Both the position numbers and the translations under genes were made by a program. DNA of 11,951 nt. Source: Paracoccaceae bacterium (GTDB lineage: Bacteria > Pseudomonadota > Alphaproteobacteria > Rhodobacterales > Rhodobacteraceae). The notes below the pieces were generated by a model, which saw only the letters and a list, made by a program, of their open reading frames with translations, was not told where the DNA came from and did no database searches. Each line of letters begins with the position of its first letter. Within the stretch, counting starts at the first letter, position 1. This document shows, one piece after another, positions 1 through 6,836 of the stretch. The DNA is taken from assembly GCA_026984895.1 (NCBI GenBank), contig JALSRF010000273.1:1-11951 (forward strand). Reading direction: 5' to 3'.

Positions 1-1116
1 TTCGAAATCGAAGTTGTCCAGCCTGGCTGCCCGCTTGCCGGCCCGCGTCGCGGCGGTGCCGATCCCGTCGAGATCGTCGCTGACCTGCCGGAAATGGGTG
101 TGCAGCCTGTCCACCCGTTCCACCACCAGTTCCACGTCGCGGTGCAGCAGGCGCAGGGTCTTGCGAATGGCGCCGGCCTGTTCGCGCATCCGCGCATCTT
201 TCAGGATCGCGCGCATGGTGTTCAGCGTCGCCATGCAGGTTGTCGGCGACACGATCCAGACCCGCGCCGCGAAGCTTTCGTGCACGAGGTCGGGGAAGTT
301 GCCGTGCAGTTCCGCATAGATCGCCTCGGACGGCAGGAACATCAGCGCCCCGTCGGCGGTTTCGCCTTCGAGGATGTATTTCGCGGAAATGTCGCGGATG
401 TGCTTGCGCACCGAGGTCTTGAAGAAGGCCGTGGCCTCCTTCGCCTCCCACTGGGTGCGGGCCTGGCGCAGCGCCTCGTAGGCTTCCAGCGGAAACTTGG
501 CGTCGATCACGATCGGCCCCGGCGGGTTGGGCAGGTGGATCAGGCAGTCGGCGCGCTTGCCGTTGGACAGCGTCACCTGCAGCGCGTAGCTGTCCTTGGG
601 CAGCGCCTTGCCGACGATGTCGTTCAGCTGGATTTCCCCGAAGGCGCCGCGGGTCTGCTTGTTGGACAGGATGTCCTGCAGGCTCAGCACGTCGCCCGAC
701 AGCTTCTCGATATTGGCCTGCGCCCGGTCGATGGTGGCAAGGCGCTGCTGCAACTCGCCCAGGCTCTGCGCGGTGCGCCGCGACGCGCCTTCGAGGTTCT
801 CGCCCATGGTGCGGGTCACATCCGCCAGGCGCTGCTCCATCAGTTGCAGCATCTGCGCCTGCGACGCGGCCTGCGCTTCCGAGACATGCGCCAGCCCGCC
901 GGCAAGCTGGCTTTGCCCGTCCGACAGCCGCTGCACCTGCCTGTCCAGCGTCCCCATCTGCTGCGCCACGGGGGCGATCATCCGCGCTGTCCGCCCGGCC
1001 CGGCGCACGGCCACGATCAGCAGGATCAGCGCGAGGGCCGTCGCCAGCACCGCCAGCGCCACGCCGATCACCGCCGGATCGCTCAACGAATAGGTCTGCC
1101 CGCCGATCTGGATCAT
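1..1116 (-). CDS. rmuC: RmuC family DNA recombination protein, 3' end cut by window edge
   Basis: I translated this frame by hand; it is open for 372 codons to base 1 with no stop, so the C-terminus lies outside the window. Residues about 14-37 form one hydrophobic membrane anchor. Residues about 45-150 are rich in Gln, Glu, Ala and Leu, as expected for the coiled coil of this family. The RmuC domain follows, with QTRGAFGEIQ (154-163), IDAKFPLEAY (204-213), YILEGETADGALMFLPSEAI (247-266) and the VSPTTC segment (289-294). RmuC proteins are predicted nuclease-fold proteins that limit recombination between inverted repeats; their biochemistry is poorly defined. The start ATG overlaps the mutL stop (ATGA), so translation is probably coupled. 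Family length is usually 400-500 residues, so roughly 50-100 residues are missing. Identity is secure; the function is from family knowledge. Confidence 0.93.
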   Translation of the reverse strand, partial: MIQIGGQTYSLSDPAVIGVALAVLATALALILLIVAVRRAGRTARMIAPVAQQMGTLDRQVQRLSDGQSQLAGGLAHVSEAQAASQAQMLQLMEQRLADVTRTMGENLEGASRRTAQSLGELQQRLATIDRAQANIEKLSGDVLSLQDILSNKQTRGAFGEIQLNDIVGKALPKDSYALQVTLSNGKRADCLIHLPNPPGPIVIDAKFPLEAYEALRQARTQWEAKEATAFFKTSVRKHIRDISAKYILEGETADGALMFLPSEAIYAELHGNFPDLVHESFAARVWIVSPTTCMATLNTMRAILKDARMREQAGAIRKTLRLLHRDVELVVERVDRLHTHFRQVSDDLDGIGTAATRAGKRAARLDNFDFE

Positions 1117-2972
1117 CGCCGACCGAACAGTTTTTCGATGTCGGCCAGCTTCAGTTCCACATAGGTCGGCCGGCCGTGGTTGCACTGGCCCGAATGCGGC
1201 GTGGCCTCCATTTCGCGCAACAGCGCGTTCATTTCCTCGGGGCGCATCCGCCGCCCCGAGCGAACCGAGCCGTGACAGGCGACGCGCGACAGCACCGCTT
1301 CGACACGCGCACGCAGGCTGCGGCTGTCGTCCGCCTCCGCCAGTTCGTCGAGCACGTCCAGCAGCAGCGCGCGCGCATCCACCGCGCCAAGGATCGCCGG
1401 GGTCTCGCGCACCGCAATGGCGCCGCCGCCGAAGGGCTCGATTCGCAACCCGAGGCGCGAAAGCTCGTCGGCGAAGCCCAGCAGCCGGGCCGCGTCATCC
1501 GCGCTCATCTCGACGATCTCGGGGATCAGCAGGGCCTGGGCGGCAACGCCGTTTTCGGCCATCTGGGCCTTCAGCTTTTCGTAGACCAGCCGTTCGTGCG
1601 CGGCGTGCTGATCGACGATCACCATGCCGTCGGCGGTCTGGGCGACGATGTAGTTTTCGTGCAACTGCGCGCGCGCCGCGCCCAGCGGGAAACTCTGCGC
1701 CTCTTCGGCCTCCGGGTCATCTCGAGGGGCGGTCACCGGCTCGACACGGGCCGACGGCTCGACATGGCCGGAAACCGGTGCTTCGGCAAAGCCCGGCGCC
1801 TGCGCCTGGAACGCGCGCCCGATCGCGCCCGCCGACGGGCGGTCCATCTGGTAGCTGCGCGGCTGCGCCGGCTCGGGGCGGAAGGCGCCCAGGGTTGCGC
1901 CGGCAAAAGTGGTCGAGGCGCGATGCCCGGCCTCGGCCAGGGCGTGGCGCAAGGCCGAGACGATCAGCCCGCGCACAACGCCGGGGTCGCGAAACCGCAC
2001 CTCGGACTTGGCCGGGTGCACGTTCACGTCCACCAGTCGCGGCGCACAATCGATGAACAGCGCCGCCGCCGGGTGCCGCCCGCGGTGCAGGAAATCGGCG
2101 TAAGCCCCGCGCAGCGCCCCGACCAGCAGCTTGTCGCGCACCGGGCGTGCGTTGACAAAGAGGTGCTGCGCCACCGCCGAGCCGCGCGAATAGGTGGGCA
2201 GGGCGGCATATCCCGTCAGGCGGATGCTTTCGCGCTCGGCCTCGATGCGCAGGGCGTTTTCGGCAAACTCGCGCCCCATCACCCGCGCGAGCCGGTTGTG
2301 CAGCGCATCGAACAGGTCGCCGGTTTCGGGCTCGACGCGAAAGACCACGCGCCCCTCGCCGCCGCCCGACAGATCGCGCAGGGTGAAGCCGACATGGGGT
2401 TCGGCCATGGCCAGGCGCTTGACGACATCGTTGATGGCCTGCGCCTCGGCCCGGTCGCTGCGCATGAACTTGAGGCGGGCAGGGGTGGCGAAAAACAGGT
2501 CGCGCAACGCCACGATCGTGCCCTGCGACAGGGCCGCGGGGCGCACCGGGCCCAGGGCGCCGCCACTGACCGAGAGCGTCGCCGCGTCGTGTCCGGCGGC
2601 GCGCGAGGTGATGCTCAGTCGCCCCACGGCGCCCAGCGAGGGCAGCGCTTCGCCGCGAAAGCCGAAGGTGTGAATCGCCAGCAGGTCCGAGCCGTCGATC
2701 TTGGAGGTGGCATGGCGGGCGAGCGCCAGCGGCAGGTCGTCGGGGGCCATGCCGTGCCCGTCGTCGGTGACGCGGATCAGCGTCTTGCCGCCGTCGGCAT
2801 AGGCGATGTCGATGCGCCGGGCCCGCGCATCGAGCGCGTTTTCCACCAGTTCCTTGACCGCCGAGGCCGGGCGTTCCACCACCTCGCCGGCGGCGATGCG
2901 GTTGATTGCGGCGCTGTCCAGTTGGCGAATCTGCGGATGGCTTTGGCCTATATTGGGGGCATGGCTGTTCAT
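1113..2972 (-). CDS. mutL: DNA mismatch repair protein MutL with endonuclease motif
   Basis: MutL couples mismatch recognition by MutS to strand incision and excision. From the start at 2972 the protein has 619 residues. The N-terminal GHKL ATPase shows GEVVERPASAVKELVENALD with the presumed catalytic Glu41 and Asn45, DDGHG (70-74), ATSK (88-91) and GFRGEAL (104-110). A Pro/Ala-rich linker follows. The C-terminal domain carries DQHAAHERLVYE (454-465), an exact fit to the DQHA(X)2E(X)4E metal-binding endonuclease motif. It also has ACHGSVR (565-571), CNHGRP (597-602) and a terminal FGRR. This is therefore the self-nicking type found in bacteria without MutH, not the E. coli type. The open frame reaches 3014, but I prefer 2972: the 14 extra residues look unlike the family, and the next residues lead directly into the conserved IRQL-INRIAAGE region. 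There is no strong Shine-Dalgarno before either start. It lies 85 bases after the M16 gene and overlaps rmuC by ATGA. Confidence 0.97.
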   Translation of the reverse strand: MNSHAPNIGQSHPQIRQLDSAAINRIAAGEVVERPASAVKELVENALDARARRIDIAYADGGKTLIRVTDDGHGMAPDDLPLALARHATSKIDGSDLLAIHTFGFRGEALPSLGAVGRLSITSRAAGHDAATLSVSGGALGPVRPAALSQGTIVALRDLFFATPARLKFMRSDRAEAQAINDVVKRLAMAEPHVGFTLRDLSGGGEGRVVFRVEPETGDLFDALHNRLARVMGREFAENALRIEAERESIRLTGYAALPTYSRGSAVAQHLFVNARPVRDKLLVGALRGAYADFLHRGRHPAAALFIDCAPRLVDVNVHPAKSEVRFRDPGVVRGLIVSALRHALAEAGHRASTTFAGATLGAFRPEPAQPRSYQMDRPSAGAIGRAFQAQAPGFAEAPVSGHVEPSARVEPVTAPRDDPEAEEAQSFPLGAARAQLHENYIVAQTADGMVIVDQHAAHERLVYEKLKAQMAENGVAAQALLIPEIVEMSADDAARLLGFADELSRLGLRIEPFGGGAIAVRETPAILGAVDARALLLDVLDELAEADDSRSLRARVEAVLSRVACHGSVRSGRRMRPEEMNALLREMEATPHSGQCNHGRPTYVELKLADIEKLFGRR

Positions 2973-2976
2973 GCTA

Positions 2977-2998
2977 CCAGACTTAGCACAGCATCTGG
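2977..2998 (-). repeat. Short dyad just upstream of mutL start
   Basis: On the minus strand CCAGA (2998-2994) and TCTGG (2981-2977) are inverted repeats separated by 12 bases, ending four bases before the chosen mutL ATG. The place where a Shine-Dalgarno is expected is occupied by the downstream arm, and no good ribosome site is seen. It may limit initiation at 2972 or be chance. Confidence 0.3.
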
Positions 2999-3057
2999 CG
3001 ATTCGACCATCCATTTACGCCCGCGCTCATCGCCTGCCGGATAAACGGGCCCTGTCC

Positions 3058-4383
3058 CTAGTCGTCGGTGCTTTTCACCCCGTCCGGGTGACCGACCACT
3101 ACGAAACGCAGCTTGTCGGGCTGGAAAATCCGGTGCGCGACCCGGTTGATATCGGCAAGCGTCACGGCGCGGACCTGATCGTTTCGGGTCCTGATGTAGT
3201 CGATCGGCAGTCCGATCATCTGCATGCCCACCAGGATACGCGCAATCGGTGCGTTGCCGTCGAAGCGCAATGGATAAGCGCCTGTCAGGTAGGTCTTGGC
3301 ATCTTCCAGTTCCTGCGCGCTCACGCCGTTTTCGGCGATCTTGCGCCATTCCGCCCGGATCACGTCCAGTGCCTCGGCCATCTTGGAATTGTCCGAACGC
3401 ACCTGCCCCATGATCAGTTCGCCATGGTCCATCGGCAACAGAAAGGTGGAAACGCCATAGGTCAGTCCGCGCTTTTCGCGCACCTCCTGCATCAGGCGGG
3501 ATTCGAACCCGCCGCTGCCGAAGATCTCGTTCAGGATATAGGCCGGGATATAGTCCGGGTCGTCGCGCCTTATGCCCTTGTGCCCGAACAGCGCAACGGC
3601 CTGCGGCGTGTCGAAATCGACCACCGTCACCCCGGGTTTCAGCTGGTATTCGGCCCGCCCGACCTGTGCCTTGTGCTTTTCGGGCATGTCCCCAAGCAGC
3701 TTGTCCAGCAACGCGCCCAGCTGTTCGGCGGAAATGTCGCCCACCGCCGCGACATACAGCTGGTCGCGGGCGAAAACCCGGCCGTAGGCATCCACAATGT
3801 CGTCGCGCGTCAGCGACGAGACGCTTTCGATGGTGCCATCGGATGCGGAACCGTAGGGATGTTTGCCCCAGGCCAGACGATCAAACGTCTTTCTGGCCAC
3901 GGCGCTGGGGTCGGTGGCGTCCGAGCGCAGCACCGCCAGCACCTGCGCGCGCACGCGCTCGATCGCATCCTGATCGAACCGCGGTTCCATCAGGGCGCTT
4001 TTCAGAAGCGCGATCGCCTGATCCCGGTTTTCGGTCAGGAACCGGGCCGAAACGCTGGCCGCATCGTTGGAAACGCGAAACCGGAAGCTCGCGGCCAGCG
4101 AATCGCGCGCCTTGGCAAAGGCCCTGGCATCCAGGGCGCCGGCACCTTCTTCCAGGGTTGCCATCATCAGATTGATCGCGCCGCGTTTGCCGGGGGCATC
4201 CAGCGCCGCCCCGCCGCGAAAGCGGATTTCGAGCGCGGTGAAGGGGATCGAATGCTCTTCGACCAGCCACGCCTTGATGCCGCCGGGCGAGGTGACGGCC
4301 TGGACATCGACGGCGGCGCGCAGCGGCAGCGCCGAAAACGCCGCGAGCAAGGCCAGAGCGACTGCTGCGAAAAGCCGTTTCAT
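3058..4383 (-). CDS. M16 peptidase family, non-zinc subunit with Arg/Tyr pair
   Basis: A 441-residue secreted protein with a Sec-type signal peptide: MKR, a hydrophobic run to about residue 20, then LRAA as probable cleavage region. It has the two-domain M16 layout (Peptidase_M16, then M16_C). The stretch matching the zinc site of the upstream neighbour reads GAINLMMATL, so the two His and the Glu of HxxEH are replaced by Asn71, Met74 and Ala75. It cannot bind zinc the usual way. In the C-terminal half it keeps REKRGLTY, with Arg302 and Tyr309 seven residues apart, the spacing of the substrate-binding Arg/Tyr pair in active M16 enzymes. The frame is intact, so this is a specialised partner rather than a pseudogene. 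Its ATG overlaps the stop of the zinc-binding subunit (ATGA), which fits coupled translation of a heterodimer. The substrate is unknown; the location is presumably periplasmic. Confidence 0.93.
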   Translation of the reverse strand: MKRLFAAVALALLAAFSALPLRAAVDVQAVTSPGGIKAWLVEEHSIPFTALEIRFRGGAALDAPGKRGAINLMMATLEEGAGALDARAFAKARDSLAASFRFRVSNDAASVSARFLTENRDQAIALLKSALMEPRFDQDAIERVRAQVLAVLRSDATDPSAVARKTFDRLAWGKHPYGSASDGTIESVSSLTRDDIVDAYGRVFARDQLYVAAVGDISAEQLGALLDKLLGDMPEKHKAQVGRAEYQLKPGVTVVDFDTPQAVALFGHKGIRRDDPDYIPAYILNEIFGSGGFESRLMQEVREKRGLTYGVSTFLLPMDHGELIMGQVRSDNSKMAEALDVIRAEWRKIAENGVSAQELEDAKTYLTGAYPLRFDGNAPIARILVGMQMIGLPIDYIRTRNDQVRAVTLADINRVAHRIFQPDKLRFVVVGHPDGVKSTDD

Positions 4384-5717
4384 TGCCCGTCCTCCATTGC
4401 CGCCGGCATCGCCCAGCCGGTGACCGCCTTGTGTCTGTCGAAAACCTCTTTGGCCGCGGCGATCACCTCGTCGGCGGTGATCTGCTGCAGCAGCGCCGGC
4501 CAGGCCTGGACATCCTTTTCCGTCAGCCCGGATGTCAGAGCCGTGCCGTAGTCGCGTGCCAGAGACTCCACGTCGTCTTCATCGTAGATGCGCGTGGCGC
4601 GAAGCTGCATCTTGACGCGGGCAAGCTGATCCGGGTCCACGCCTTCGTCGATGAATTCCGCCACGGCCTTGTCCAGGGCCTCTTCGGCCTCCTGCATGGA
4701 GGTGCCGGGCGTGGGCACGATTACCAGTGAAAAGGTGGTATCGTCCAGCGACACACCGTCATAGCCGGCGTTCACGAACAGCGCCTTCCTGCTGCCGAAC
4801 ACCAGCTTTTGGCCAAGCACCGAAGTCGCCCCGTCGCCGCCCAGAAGCTCGGCCAGCATGGTCAGCCGCGCCGCGGCGCGCTGGTCGCCGCTGTCGCGTT
4901 CCGGGGCCAGATAGCTGCGCACGATGAACGGTTGCGCAATGCGCGGATCGCGGAAGGTCAGGCGGCGTTCGGCCAGTTGCGGCGGCTCCTGCGGGCGGTG
5001 GCGCGCCGTCAGTCCGGGCGTCGGGGCAAGCGGCCCGTAGTATTTCCTGGCCAGGGCCAGAACATGGTCCGGGTCCACGTCGCCCGCAACCACCAGGACC
5101 GCGTTGTTGGGCGCATAGAAGCGCTGATAGAACGCATAGGCATCTTCGCGGCTCAGGCGTTCAACCTCCCGGCGCCAGCCAACTACCGGAATGCCATAGG
5201 GCGAATTCAGGTATTGCGCCGCGCGGCGTTGCTCGCGAAACAGCACGCTCGGCTGGCTGTCGGTGCGCTGTGCACGCTCTTCCAGCACCACCTGACGCTC
5301 GGTTTCCACGTCGTCTCTGGTCATCCGCAGATTGCGCATCCGGTCCGCCTCCATGCGCATCATCAGTTCCAGCCTGTCGGCGGCGACGCGCTGGAAATAG
5401 GCCGTGTAGTCCCAGCTGGTAAAGGCATTGTCCGAACCGCCATTGCGGGTCACGATCTTCGACAACTCGCCAGGCCCGAGCGTATCGGTGCCCTTGAACA
5501 TGAGGTGTTCCAGGAAATGCGCAATGCCCGATTTTCCCGGCGGCTCGTCCGCCGCGCCGACCCGATACCAGACCATGTGCACCACCACCGGCGCGCGGTG
5601 GTCCTCCAGAACCACGATCTGCAGGCCGTTATCCAGCGTGAAGGTGGTCGTTCTGGCGGCACGCGCGGGCAGCGATGCCGCAAGCATCAGGCTCAGGGCC
5701 AGGAACAGGCGCTTCAT
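4380..5717 (-). CDS. M16 zinc metallopeptidase, catalytic subunit
   Basis: A 445-residue secreted protease of the insulinase/mitochondrial processing peptidase family. The N-terminus (MKRLFLALSLMLAAS, then LPARAA) is a Sec signal peptide. The inverted zinc motif HFLEH is at residues 67-71, and Glu147 lies 76 residues after His71, as expected for the third ligand. The second domain (about 185-365) is M16_C-like, but the positions corresponding to the Arg/Tyr substrate pair appear to be Phe307 and Phe314. This subunit therefore seems to need the downstream paralogue for substrate binding. Paired M16 subunits with this division are known from Sphingomonas SPH2681/SPH2682. The start is supported by GGAGG four bases upstream of ATG. 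Ninety-three bases separate it from the bamF-like gene, with a possible promoter. Family and catalytic site are clear; the peptide substrate is not. Confidence 0.95.
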   Translation of the reverse strand: MKRLFLALSLMLAASLPARAARTTTFTLDNGLQIVVLEDHRAPVVVHMVWYRVGAADEPPGKSGIAHFLEHLMFKGTDTLGPGELSKIVTRNGGSDNAFTSWDYTAYFQRVAADRLELMMRMEADRMRNLRMTRDDVETERQVVLEERAQRTDSQPSVLFREQRRAAQYLNSPYGIPVVGWRREVERLSREDAYAFYQRFYAPNNAVLVVAGDVDPDHVLALARKYYGPLAPTPGLTARHRPQEPPQLAERRLTFRDPRIAQPFIVRSYLAPERDSGDQRAAARLTMLAELLGGDGATSVLGQKLVFGSRKALFVNAGYDGVSLDDTTFSLVIVPTPGTSMQEAEEALDKAVAEFIDEGVDPDQLARVKMQLRATRIYDEDDVESLARDYGTALTSGLTEKDVQAWPALLQQITADEVIAAAKEVFDRHKAVTGWAMPAAMEDGQ

Positions 5718-5748
5718 CGGACCTCCGGTCGTCTTGCGTGATGCGGGA

Positions 5749-5776
5749 AGTGTAGTCCGTGGACCGGGACGCGCAA
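5749..5776 (-). promoter_or_regulatory. Candidate promoter upstream of the M16 gene pair
   Basis: On the minus strand CTTGCGC (with TTGCGC at 5776-5771) and TACACT (5754-5749) are 16 bases apart, in the 93-base gap between the bamF-like gene and the zinc M16 gene. The -10 has four of six consensus bases. A start near 5742 would leave a leader of about 25 bases containing the GGAGG site. If real, the protease pair can be transcribed independently of the genes before it. Confidence 0.33.
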
Positions 5777-5810
5777 GAGGATCAGGCAGAATTGATCGCG
5801 CAGCTCAAGC

Positions 5811-6299
5811 CTACCTGCCCGCAGGCGGCGGCGCAGGCGTGACCACCCCAAGCGCCTGCAGCCGCTCGGTTTCGGCATAGGGGTCCAGCGCCTGCCCGGT
5901 GAAGCGCCCGGACGAAAGCCAGCGCCACAGGAAAAACCCCCGGCCGTTGGCCGAACGGCGATGCCGGGCCGATCCCCTTGCCCGGCTGTCCGCCGGAACG
6001 CCGTAGCGCCCGGCATACGAAACCAGCGCCGCATCGGCCCCGGCAACCGGCGGCGAAACATGCCCGCCAAGGGCGCGTGCGACGTCGGCTTCGGGTGTCG
6101 GGTCGGTCAGGTTTGCGCCGCCCGGCGTGGGCTCGGGCAGCGTGGACACATCGGCGGGGATTTCCAGCGGCTTGATCGGCAGCACCGCAAATTCGTCCGG
6201 GCCGCTATCGGCCGCCACGGGCGGGCGGGCGCAGCCGGCAAGCAGCAGCGCCGCCGCAATCAGCATCAGAGCTCCGTTTCCGTTGTGCAGCACCCGCAT
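5811..6299 (-). CDS. bamF: DUF3035 lipoprotein, BamF-like BAM complex subunit
   Basis: A small lipoprotein of 162 residues. A short hydrophobic signal ends in the lipobox LAGC, with Cys23 as the predicted lipidated residue; Ala at +2 fits export to the outer membrane. After it comes the family signature DEFAVLPIKPLEIP (35-48), then Pro-rich sequence and a basic middle. The C-terminus has ALDPYAETERLQALGV (about 136-151). This matches DUF3035, for which a member was found in the Caulobacter outer-membrane beta-barrel assembly complex and named BamF; its exact role there is unclear. An alternative start at 6266 (MLIAAALLLAGC) has a better placed GGAG, but it would give a signal without a positive charge, so I keep 6299 (AGGGA about 11 bases upstream). 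It sits 54 bases after lspA, whose product would cleave its signal peptide. The symbol rests on family assignment only. Confidence 0.85.
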   Translation of the reverse strand: MRVLHNGNGALMLIAAALLLAGCARPPVAADSGPDEFAVLPIKPLEIPADVSTLPEPTPGGANLTDPTPEADVARALGGHVSPPVAGADAALVSYAGRYGVPADSRARGSARHRRSANGRGFFLWRWLSSGRFTGQALDPYAETERLQALGVVTPAPPPAGR

Positions 6300-6353
6300 C
6301 GCCGGTTCGTTCCCTACCCAGTTCCCCGTTTCTAACCCATCCGGCGCAGGTCG

Positions 6354-6830
6354 TCACGCCGCCTTTTTCCTGTCGGTGAACAGGATCAGCCCCAAAGCCC
6401 CGGCAAAGATCGCGATATCGGCGAGGTTGAAGGCAAACGGATTGTCGATCCCGCAACACGACATGTTCAGGAAATCGGCAACCGCCCCGTAGATCAGCCG
6501 GTCGATGACGTTTCCGGCGGCCCCGCCCACCAGCAGCCCCGCCGAAATCAGGGGGGCGGTGCCGGCCCTGCCATCGCGCATCCAGTGGATCACCCAGACC
6601 GAGATCGCCACCGCCACCGCGACAAGCACCCAGCGTGACGACGCGTTTGCGCTGGCGAGCAGGCCGAAGTTCACGCCACGGTTCCAGGCCATGTGGAAAT
6701 TCAGATAGGGCGGCAGCACCGCGATCGAGCCGACTGTCTTGAGATCGAGCACATGCACGACAAGAAGCTTGCTCAACTGATCGGCGACCACCACAGCGGC
6801 GGCGGTTCGCAGGAGGAGACGCTTGTTCAT
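6354..6830 (-). CDS. lspA: Lipoprotein signal peptidase (signal peptidase II)
   Basis: An inner-membrane aspartic protease that removes the signal peptide from diacylglyceryl-modified prolipoproteins before the lipidated Cys. It has 158 residues, a usual length, with four hydrophobic segments (about 5-27, 66-83, 93-108, 136-152). Conserved elements are DQLSK (17-21), WNRGVNFG (49-56), GNVIDR (106-111) with Asp110, VADF with Asp119, and FNLAD (134-138) with Asp138. Asp119 and Asp138 have the 19-residue spacing of the catalytic pair in Pseudomonas aeruginosa LspA (Asp124/Asp143). Between them lies a small Cys-Cys insertion (SCCGID, 124-129), also unremarkable for the loop. The start lies only 6 bases after the purH stop, in TAAGGGGCCATG, where the purine-rich run is very close to ATG, so expression probably depends on purH translation. 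The next gene encodes a lipoprotein. Confidence 0.97.
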   Translation of the reverse strand: MNKRLLLRTAAAVVVADQLSKLLVVHVLDLKTVGSIAVLPPYLNFHMAWNRGVNFGLLASANASSRWVLVAVAVAISVWVIHWMRDGRAGTAPLISAGLLVGGAAGNVIDRLIYGAVADFLNMSCCGIDNPFAFNLADIAIFAGALGLILFTDRKKAA

Positions 6831-6836
6831 GGCCCC

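Noticed and set aside
94..1164. 356-codon plus-strand open frame opposite rmuC
   Set aside because: The minus strand here translates to a continuous RmuC protein of 372 residues with clear conserved blocks; the plus-strand frame has none.
1176..3044. 622-codon plus-strand open frame opposite mutL
   Set aside because: It mirrors mutL over its whole length, is very rich in Arg, Gln, His and Ala, and shows no recognisable domain. Such frames are expected opposite GC-rich coding DNA; mutL on the other strand has all family motifs.
3058..4383. Second M16 gene as a pseudogene, because the zinc ligands are missing
   Set aside because: The frame is full length, with signal peptide, C-terminal domain and the Arg302/Tyr309 pair retained. 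That pattern indicates a working non-catalytic subunit.
6300..6346. Long-range inverted repeat CGCCGG/CCGGCG flanking the lspA-bamF gap
   Set aside because: Six-base arms 35 bases apart in GC-rich DNA are likely to occur by chance, and there is no further complementarity next to them.
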